In this document: in pieces, positions 8,798 through 14,894 of the stretch
Layout of the letters: the number at the start of each line of letters is the position of its first letter
How positions within the stretch are numbered: the first letter of the stretch is position 1
Assembly: GCA_964448935.1 (NCBI GenBank)
Contig: CAYVBE010000067.1
Coordinates: forward strand, 1 to 18,170
Source of the DNA: CAYVBE01 sp964448935
Lineage (GTDB): Bacteria > Planctomycetota > Brocadiia > SM23-32
DNA: 18,170 nucleotides
Direction: 5' to 3'
Translations under genes and position numbers: made by a program
Notes under the pieces: model-generated
What the model was told of the DNA's origin: nothing
Seen by the model: the letters and a program-made list of their open reading frames with translations, nothing else
The model's database searches: none

Positions 8798-8805
8798 AAA
8801 GGAGG
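8798..8805 (+). promoter_or_regulatory. Ribosome binding site fixing the start of GH26 copy A
   Basis: AAAGGAGG ends 5 bases before GTG 8811. The open frame extends upstream to 8715, inside the GH127-like gene, but this site and the signal peptide that begins right after it place the real start at 8811. Confidence 0.75.
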
Positions 8806-8810
8806 CCGCA

Positions 8811-10664
8811 GTGATCAAGCGACGGATTCTGGCGTTGTGGGCGTTCGTGATAATGGTCCCGTGTGTCACACCGATGGTGTCAGCCCTGGAGCCGGTTGAT
8901 CCGCACCTCATCCCGGAGGCGCGGCGGCTGCTGGACTACATGATGAGCGTGCAGGGGGAGAAGATCATCACGGGGCTCTCGCGAAAGGGGCCGCTGCCGG
9001 CGGTGCTGCTCACCACCGGGCGCGACGCGGCCATGTGGGGCACCGATATCTACGGCTGGAGCACCAAATACGACGAAGGCTACCACGGCACCCTCAGGAT
9101 GGTGGTGGACGGCTGCCTCTACTGGTGGCAGCAGAAGGGCGGCATCGTCCAGATACACTTCCACTGGGGCATGCCCACCAAAGAAAAGGGAACGGCATGG
9201 ACCCGCCGTAACCCGGGCGAACCGGTGGACCTGGACAAAATGCTGGTCCCCGGCACGGAGGAATACAAGGCATTCCACGAGGACCTGAGCGTCACCGCCG
9301 ACTACCTGGAGCAGCTTGCCGAGGCCCGTGTGCCGATCGTGTGGCGCCCCTTCCACGAGATTGACGGGGGCTGGTTCTGGTGGACCGATCATGAGAAGCC
9401 GGAGAACACGGCCGCGCTGTATCGGCAGATGTTCGACTATCTGGTCAACGAACGTGGCCTCCACAACCTGATATGGGTGTATAACGCCGCGCACCGGTGC
9501 GGCCGATGCGAGGGGATGGCCCGCAGGGATGAGTCGTTTACGCTGGAGGACGAGATAGCCTACCGCCGGCGGTTCTACCCCGGCGACGAATACGTGGATA
9601 TCGCCAGCATTGACTGCTACGGAAACCCCCGCATCGGGTGGGGCGCGCCGCAGGAGGACGCCCGGCGGGCGGCCTACGAGCTGATGCAAGGCGTGGCCCC
9701 CGGCAAGCCGCTGGCCATCGGGGAAGACCCGGGCATTCTCAACCCCGATATCGCGCAGAAGGAAGGCCCGCCGTGGCTGTTCACGATGGCCTGGTGGACG
9801 CACGACCACAAGTGGATGCGCCACGCGTACAACCACGACCACATGATTACGCTGGACGAACTGCCGCTGCTCCACGAGGGCAACGTGATGCCCAACGTGC
9901 GGATCGTGGATCCCCCGGAGGGTGCCGCGCTGTATGGCGAGGAGATTGACCTGACCGGCTTCGCCTCCGACCGCAACGACAATCTGGAAAACGTGACCGT
10001 CTACGCCCTGAGCGAGCCGTGGCTGACTCTGCGCACCCGGGCGGGCAACGACTCCCGCATCCAGAATCCGTCCCTGGCGGAGATGTTTGCCGGAGGCACT
10101 GAACTCGGCCGGGCGCAGATGGGCGCGCAGGGCCGATGGACGTTCACGTGGAAGGACGTACCGGCGGGGTACCATCACATCGCGGCGATTGCGCGGGACG
10201 CCGAAGGCGCCACCATGTGCTCGAATGTCGTGCGCGTGACCGTGCGATTGGACAATCTGGCGCAGGGCAGGCCGGCCACGGCGTCTTCAAACAGCAAATG
10301 GGGCGGGCCGCCCGAAGACGCCGTGGACGGCGACCCTTACACCTCCTGGTGGGCGGACAAGGACGCAGCCGACCCGCAATGGGTGCAGGTGGACCTGGGC
10401 GCCCAGAAGACCGTCGGCGCGGTCTGCGTCACCTGGTGGAAGGCATACGCGAAGAACTACAAGGTCCAGGTGTCCCCCGATGGGAAGACCTGGCGCGAGG
10501 TAGCCAGCGTGGAGAGCAGGCGTAAACGTAACGGAGATTCGGACCTCCTGCGTTTCGAGCCGACGATGGCGCGCTACGTGCGTCTGCACTGTAGCGACCC
10601 GGCTGTGGATTGGCAGCACTACTGCATCTACGAGTTCGCGGTTTACGAGAAAGTCCCGGATTGA
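8811..10664 (+). CDS. GH26 endo-beta-mannanase-like enzyme with F5/8-type binding module (copy A), secreted
   Basis: An exported GH26 hydrolase of 617 residues that probably cuts beta-1,4-mannan or a related backbone. Order: signal peptide (VIKRRILALWAFVIM, cleavage near VSA|LEP); GH26 TIM barrel (about 26-355); an immunoglobulin-like sandwich (about 361-480); and an F5/8 type C / CBM32-like module (about 481-617, NLAQGRPATASS to YEFAVYEK). Both GH26 catalytic acids are visible: acid/base Glu183 in WRPFHEIDGGWFWW and nucleophile Glu305 in LAIGEDPG. Supporting blocks are IVQIHFHWG and HNLIWVYN. It follows the GH127-like gene by 34 bases and precedes the ThuA gene by 34 bases, as expected in an operon. 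GH26 also contains beta-1,3-xylanases and other activities, so mannan is the likely but not certain substrate. It has two paralogues downstream. Confidence 0.92.
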   Translation: MIKRRILALWAFVIMVPCVTPMVSALEPVDPHLIPEARRLLDYMMSVQGEKIITGLSRKGPLPAVLLTTGRDAAMWGTDIYGWSTKYDEGYHGTLRMVVDGCLYWWQQKGGIVQIHFHWGMPTKEKGTAWTRRNPGEPVDLDKMLVPGTEEYKAFHEDLSVTADYLEQLAEARVPIVWRPFHEIDGGWFWWTDHEKPENTAALYRQMFDYLVNERGLHNLIWVYNAAHRCGRCEGMARRDESFTLEDEIAYRRRFYPGDEYVDIASIDCYGNPRIGWGAPQEDARRAAYELMQGVAPGKPLAIGEDPGILNPDIAQKEGPPWLFTMAWWTHDHKWMRHAYNHDHMITLDELPLLHEGNVMPNVRIVDPPEGAALYGEEIDLTGFASDRNDNLENVTVYALSEPWLTLRTRAGNDSRIQNPSLAEMFAGGTELGRAQMGAQGRWTFTWKDVPAGYHHIAAIARDAEGATMCSNVVRVTVRLDNLAQGRPATASSNSKWGGPPEDAVDGDPYTSWWADKDAADPQWVQVDLGAQKTVGAVCVTWWKAYAKNYKVQVSPDGKTWREVASVESRRKRNGDSDLLRFEPTMARYVRLHCSDPAVDWQHYCIYEFAVYEKVPD

Positions 10665-10698
10665 CCTGTGATCGGCCCACAAAAGGGGGGGAAGAGCC

Positions 10699-11361
10699 AT
10701 GAGAAGGCAACCGACGGTCCATCTCCTTGCTATCGACTGTCTGTTCGTTCTTTTCGCGGCGCGGCTTTCCGCCGGCGAAGCCGAGCTGCCGGCCTGGGCG
10801 GCAAAGACCATTCCTCGCGCCGAGACCTACGAGAAGAACCGGGCCGACAAGGAATACGCCGAAAAGGTGCAGCCGAACCTGCCCGACAAAGCCTCCGTGA
10901 AGCCCGCCGAAACGTGCAGACTGCTGGTCTTCCACAATCCGCGCAACTACCGCCACACGGCGGAGATACCGCTTCGGCGTGCCGTGGTCGAGATGGGCGA
11001 GAAGATCGGGGCCTATACGGCGACGGTCACCGACGATCCGCGTGTTTTCACCCCCGAGAACCTGGCCGAGTTCGATGCGGTTTTCTTCAGCAATGTCAAC
11101 AACGCCGGCAACCTGGGCATCGGCCTCCCGGACGACAAGGGCGCGCAGGCGCTGATGGACTATGTCGCCGCGGGCGGCGGCTGGGTGGGTAACCACGCCT
11201 CGATCCAGTCGCTCACGCCCTGCAAACCCTTTCCGGAAATGGTGGGTGGGACTTTCATGTGGCATCCCTTTGGCACCAACGAGACGATCCTTAAGAACGA
11301 GATACCCGACAGTCCGTTTACCGCGGCCTACGGCAGCGACCCCATACCGTGCCGGGATTAG
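10699..11361 (+). CDS. ThuA-domain protein, N-terminal part ending at a premature TAG
   Basis: An exported protein of the ThuA family (class I glutamine amidotransferase-like fold). ThuA proteins occur often beside sugar-degradation genes, but their reaction is mostly unproven. ATG 10699 follows a purine-rich GGGGGGAAGAG. The signal peptide is MRRQPTVHLLAIDCLFVLFA, with cleavage near LSAG|EAE. ThuA blocks follow: LLVFHNPRNYRHTAEIPL, then GEKIGAYTATVTDDP, FDAVFFSNVNNAG, YVAAGGGWVGNHAS and MVGGTFMWHPF. The frame stops at TAG 11359-11361 after IPCRD, giving 220 residues. The same frame then reads on for about 103 more family-like codons (IFTIKSPPFSREKQQVLLSID), so the stop interrupts a normal protein of about 324 residues. 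Family members usually have D-E-I at this place, so a GAG-to-TAG change fits. Truncation removes the last third of the domain, so the product is probably not functional unless the stop is a sequence error. Confidence 0.82.
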   Translation: MRRQPTVHLLAIDCLFVLFAARLSAGEAELPAWAAKTIPRAETYEKNRADKEYAEKVQPNLPDKASVKPAETCRLLVFHNPRNYRHTAEIPLRRAVVEMGEKIGAYTATVTDDPRVFTPENLAEFDAVFFSNVNNAGNLGIGLPDDKGAQALMDYVAAGGGWVGNHASIQSLTPCKPFPEMVGGTFMWHPFGTNETILKNEIPDSPFTAAYGSDPIPCRD

Positions 11362-11673
11362 ATATTCACCATTAAAAGCCCGCCTTTCTCGCGCGAGAAA
11401 CAGCAGGTGCTGCTCTCGATCGACTGGGAGCGCTCCGCCAGGGCACGGGAGATCGCCGCGAAGTTGCGGGAAGAGAGCAAGAACTTCGCCCTGCGCGAGG
11501 ACAACGACTACGCCGTGAGCCGGGTCAAGCCTTACGCCAATGGCCGGGTCTTCTACACGTCCCTCGGCCATGCCCACGAGACCATCGCCGACCCGCGCTT
11601 CTTGAAGCACATGCTGGCGGGCATTCAGTATGCAATCGGCGATCTGCCTCCTGCCGGTCCGAAGGACAGATAA
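11362..11673 (+). pseudogene. ThuA-domain protein, C-terminal remainder after in-frame TAG
   Basis: This stretch is in the same frame as the preceding ThuA gene, separated from it only by the TAG codon. It encodes IFTIKSPPFSREKQQVLLSID, NFALREDNDYAVSRVKPY and GRVFYTSLGHAHET, then FLKHMLAGIQYAIGDL, the normal C-terminal blocks of ThuA proteins, ending in TAA. The conservation shows the gene was recently intact. There is no convincing ribosome binding site or signal peptide for a separate product, so independent translation is unlikely. It would be one 324-residue protein with the upstream piece if TAG were a sense codon. Confidence 0.75.
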
Positions 11674-11717
11674 TCGCGTTCAGATCAAAAAGCGGGGCGC
11701 CATAAGGAGAACAAAGC

Positions 11718-13265
11718 GTGCAGAAGAAACCGAGCGACATCAAGGCGAATCGCTGCGATGCGGCGCGACACGACGCACAGATGCAGGCCATTCGTCCACT
11801 GCTTCTGGGGGAATGGGCGGACATCTGTGTCAAGCGCGACGGTCAGGACTACTACCTCACGCAGTCCAGCGGCGAGTTCAAGCCGGGGATGCTGATCTGG
11901 CACTCGCGCGATCTCATCTCCTGGGAGCCGCTTAGCTACGCCGTGCCGGAGTTCGATGGCCAGGTCTGGACGACCGATCTGGTGAAAGACGAAGGCCGCT
12001 GGCGCGGGCTCTTCCTTTCCGACTGGAAGTGCAACCACGTCGTGGAGGCCGAAACGCCGGCCGGTCCCTGGACCAGGCCCCGGGACTGGAACGTCCATGC
12101 CGACACGATCATCGCGCACGGTCCGGAGGGCGAACGATACGCATACCACAACGGGAAGACCGCCAGCAAACTCGGCAGCGGTCTCACGGTGCAGGAGGGG
12201 CCGGTCGAGGTCTACGAGGGCGAGCCGATTCCCGAGGAATACCCCGTGGAGTGCTTCTGCCTGGAAGCCCCCAAGATGCTCTACCGCGAGGGGTGGTGGC
12301 ACTTCATGAACGCCCAGGGAGGAACGTTCGGCCCCTCGACCAGTCACATGATCGTCAGCGCGCGCTCGCGGAACCCCTTCGGACCGTTCCAGAACAGCCC
12401 GCACAATCCCATCGCGCGTACCTGCTCCCCCGACGATCCCTGGTGGAGCATCGGGCACGGTGAACTGGTGGACACCCCCGACGGCCATTGGTTCTGCATC
12501 TTCCACGGCTACCCGCGACACAATCGCTGGATCGGTCGTTCCACGTTGATCGCGCCGGTCGAGTGGACAGAAGACGGCTGGTACCGGTTCGCTACGGAAT
12601 GGCCCGCGGCTTACGACAGGCCCTTCCGGATAGGGATGCCGCTTTCGGACGACTTCACGGGCGTGGCGCCGAGCATGCAATGGCAGAGCTTCGGTCCGTT
12701 CGACTCGTCGCGCTACCGGGTGGGCGACGGCGAACTGAGGATCAAGACCCCGAAGAAGCCCTTTCTCTCCAGGCGCGGGCACGCGGTCGGCTATGCCGGG
12801 GGCTCCCCTGCAATCCATCCCGGGACCTGCTCGCCGCTGACGGTCCAGCCGCGCGACCTGGCCTACGAGGTGACGGTGAAGATCGAGGCGCACGGGAAGG
12901 CGCGCGCCGGGCTGGGGCTTTTCACGCGGGAGAATGAATACATCGGGGAATTCGTGGATGCAGACGGTGCGATAACCCGGGAGCAGATGAAATACCGCAA
13001 GTACGTCTATTCGGGCCGTCCGTCACGTACCGGCTCGTCTCCCGTGCGTCTGCGCATCGTTCAGAATCAGGGCGACGCCGGCTTCTTCTACTACCACGAT
13101 GGAGGATGGCGCAGAATCACACCGGGTGTCATAGCAACGATGAACCAGGCTCAACCTTACCCCGTGCGACCCGCGCTGTTTGTGGTCGGCGAGGATGGCG
13201 AAGGTGTCTTCCGCAACTTCACCTATCGGCCTCTGCGCAGCAACTGGCCCGGGTTACTGGGATGA
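11718..13265 (+). CDS. GH43-type glycosidase with C-terminal concanavalin-like domain, cytoplasmic
   Basis: A 515-residue five-bladed beta-propeller enzyme of clan GH-F, probably an alpha-L-arabinofuranosidase or beta-xylosidase. GTG 11718 is chosen because AAGGAG (11704-11709) lies 8 bases upstream. The GH43 opening is GEWADICVKRDGQDYYLTQS, followed by GMLIWHSRDLISWEPL. Candidate catalytic triad: Asp35 (base; the usual D-P is D-I here), Asp129 in HADTIIAHG (pKa modulator) and Glu183 in LEAPKMLYR (general acid). From about residue 318 a second sandwich domain starts (LSDDFTGVAPSMQWQSFGPF), as in bimodular beta-xylosidases. No signal peptide is seen (MQKKPSDIKANRCD), unlike its glycosidase neighbours, so it should work in the cytoplasm on imported oligosaccharides. 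It lies 44 bases after the ThuA gene and 48 before the next sulfatase. The family call is strong; substrate is inferred. Confidence 0.88.
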   Translation: MQKKPSDIKANRCDAARHDAQMQAIRPLLLGEWADICVKRDGQDYYLTQSSGEFKPGMLIWHSRDLISWEPLSYAVPEFDGQVWTTDLVKDEGRWRGLFLSDWKCNHVVEAETPAGPWTRPRDWNVHADTIIAHGPEGERYAYHNGKTASKLGSGLTVQEGPVEVYEGEPIPEEYPVECFCLEAPKMLYREGWWHFMNAQGGTFGPSTSHMIVSARSRNPFGPFQNSPHNPIARTCSPDDPWWSIGHGELVDTPDGHWFCIFHGYPRHNRWIGRSTLIAPVEWTEDGWYRFATEWPAAYDRPFRIGMPLSDDFTGVAPSMQWQSFGPFDSSRYRVGDGELRIKTPKKPFLSRRGHAVGYAGGSPAIHPGTCSPLTVQPRDLAYEVTVKIEAHGKARAGLGLFTRENEYIGEFVDADGAITREQMKYRKYVYSGRPSRTGSSPVRLRIVQNQGDAGFFYYHDGGWRRITPGVIATMNQAQPYPVRPALFVVGEDGEGVFRNFTYRPLRSNWPGLLG

Positions 13266-13313
13266 ATTCCTGCCGGGCAACGGCGCTCACAGCATAGAGA
13301 GGAAAAAGAAACC

Positions 13314-14798
13314 GTGCCAAAGAAGCCGAATATCGTCGTGATCATTCCGGAGCAGTGGCGGGGCGACATGGTGGGCTGCGCCGGACATCCCGTTGTGCAA
13401 ACGCCCAACCTGGACGCGTTGTCGGAAGAAGGGCTGTACCTGAGCCGCGCCTTCACAACGAACCCGATCTGCACTCCTTCGCGATGCAGCCTCTTCACCG
13501 GCTGGTATCCGCATACGCGGGGCCATCGCACCCAGCGCTACCTCCTCCAGCCCGAGGAGCCGAACCTGTTGAAGTGCCTTCGCAACGAGGGCTACCGGGT
13601 GGGGTATTTCGGCAAGAACGACCTGCTCAGCGAGGAGGCCGCCTCCGAAAGCGTGGATGTGTGCGTTAGCCCGGGGCTCGAGGCGGAAACAGGATGGAAG
13701 CCGAACCTGAACGATCCAAACGTGTACTCCTTCGTGCAAGGCAAGGTCCGGGGGACGGGCGGCGAGCATGCCGACGACCCATCCGTACGGCTCGCCCGGC
13801 GGTTCATCTCGGAAGTGCCCCGGGACAGACCTTACGCGGTCTTCCTGACATGGGGGTTCGTACATCCGCCTTACCGGGCACACGATCCATGGTATTCGAT
13901 GTACTCGCCGGAAGACGCCGGCTACCTTTCCTCACCCGAACTGCCGGGAAAGCCACAGTTCTACCATCTTCTGCGGGAGTATCACAAACTCGACGAAGCC
14001 GACCCGGACATCGTTCGGCAGCAACGCGCTATTTACGCCGCGATGATCTCGGAGGCTGACGACCTGCTCGGGCAGTTCGTCTCGTGGCTCAGGGAAGAAG
14101 GTGAGTGGGACAACACGGCCTTCTTCCTCGTGTCCGATCACGGCAATTACGCCGGCCAGTATGGTCTGCCCACAAAGTGGTGGACGGGTATGGAGGACGC
14201 TCTCACACACGTGCCGATGTACGCGCATGTGCCGGGCTGCTCGGCCAGGGGGGTGAGCGATGCCCTTGTGCAGCATATGGACATGTTCGCCACGATTCTG
14301 GAACTGGCCGGAGCCGAGACGACCTGGACGCACTTCAGCCGATCACTGCTCCCTCTGCTGAACGGACGGACGGGGGAGCACCGCAGCGAGGTGCTGGCCA
14401 TGAGCGGGTGCAACCGACCCCATGAGAGTGCGCTCCAGCTTGACCGCAATTTCCTGGAGGAACCTCTCCCGCCCGGTGCAATTTACCGTCCCTGGCGTGA
14501 GGTACTGGCCCGCCACCCGGATGCGGCGTGCCAGACGTTTATGCTGCGCAACAACAAGTGGAAGTATATCCATCGCACTCAGGACGTCTGCGAGCTGTAT
14601 GATGTGCGCGATGACCCACACGAGGAGCGGAATCTGCTGTGCCATGCGACCCGTGAGGCGGAAGCCACGGCACGGGAAATGCGCCGGAAGCTGCTGGACG
14701 CCATTGCGCACACCGTGGACACCACTCCGCCGGACACAGGGGACGCGGGTGGCTTCGTGCCTGTGATGAGTCCCGAATGGCGCGGCTTCGCCAAATGA
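13314..14798 (+). CDS. S1-type sulfatase, cytoplasmic
   Basis: A 494-residue type I sulfatase. The formylglycine motif ICTPSRCSLFTGWYPHTRGH contains Cys53. The N-terminal metal motif reads PEQWRGD where relatives usually have T/P-D-Q, so an Asp ligand is replaced by Glu13. SDHGNYAGQYGLPTKWW (about 274-290) supplies Asp275, His276 and the catalytic-site Lys288. The tail NKWKYIHRTQDVCELYDVRD is the usual C-terminal subdomain. GTG 13314 is chosen because the fold starts immediately (MPKKPNIVVII); GAGAGG (13297-13302) lies 11 bases upstream, a little far. There is no signal peptide, so it is probably cytoplasmic. It sits between the GH43 gene (48 bases) and GH26 copy B (about 96 bases). The subfamily with WYPHxRGHRT resembles many gut and marine bacterial sulfatases; the sugar it acts on cannot be stated. 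Activation needs a formylglycine-generating enzyme not encoded here. Confidence 0.92.
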   Translation: MPKKPNIVVIIPEQWRGDMVGCAGHPVVQTPNLDALSEEGLYLSRAFTTNPICTPSRCSLFTGWYPHTRGHRTQRYLLQPEEPNLLKCLRNEGYRVGYFGKNDLLSEEAASESVDVCVSPGLEAETGWKPNLNDPNVYSFVQGKVRGTGGEHADDPSVRLARRFISEVPRDRPYAVFLTWGFVHPPYRAHDPWYSMYSPEDAGYLSSPELPGKPQFYHLLREYHKLDEADPDIVRQQRAIYAAMISEADDLLGQFVSWLREEGEWDNTAFFLVSDHGNYAGQYGLPTKWWTGMEDALTHVPMYAHVPGCSARGVSDALVQHMDMFATILELAGAETTWTHFSRSLLPLLNGRTGEHRSEVLAMSGCNRPHESALQLDRNFLEEPLPPGAIYRPWREVLARHPDAACQTFMLRNNKWKYIHRTQDVCELYDVRDDPHEERNLLCHATREAEATAREMRRKLLDAIAHTVDTTPPDTGDAGGFVPVMSPEWRGFAK

Positions 14799-14880
14799 CC
14801 GCCAATCACTGTGGAGTGTGTGGAGAGGATAACCGGTTCCGGACGCGAGGTGGCTGTGGTAACGCAACATGCAGATATTG

Positions 14881-14888
14881 AGGAGGTG
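14881..14888 (+). promoter_or_regulatory. Ribosome binding site fixing the start of GH26 copy B
   Basis: AGGAGGTG is a full match to the anti-Shine-Dalgarno core and ends 6 bases before GTG 14895. The frame is open back to 14811, but those 28 codons lack a ribosome binding site and would put a long acidic leader before the signal peptide. Confidence 0.8.
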
Positions 14889-14894
14889 GGCATC

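Noticed and set aside
8715..8810. Upstream extension of GH26 copy A overlapping the GH127-like gene
   Set aside because: The extension is Arg/Ser-rich, lacks a ribosome binding site and would bury the signal peptide; GTG 8811 has AAAGGAGG at good spacing.
11359..11361. TAG read as a sense codon (recoding or pyrrolysine)
   Set aside because: TAG ends the GH127-like gene normally at 8774-8776, and a GAG-to-TAG change is the simpler explanation.
14811..14894. Upstream extension of GH26 copy B
   Set aside because: No ribosome binding site is near 14811, whereas AGGAGGTG lies 6 bases before GTG 14895, directly at the signal peptide.
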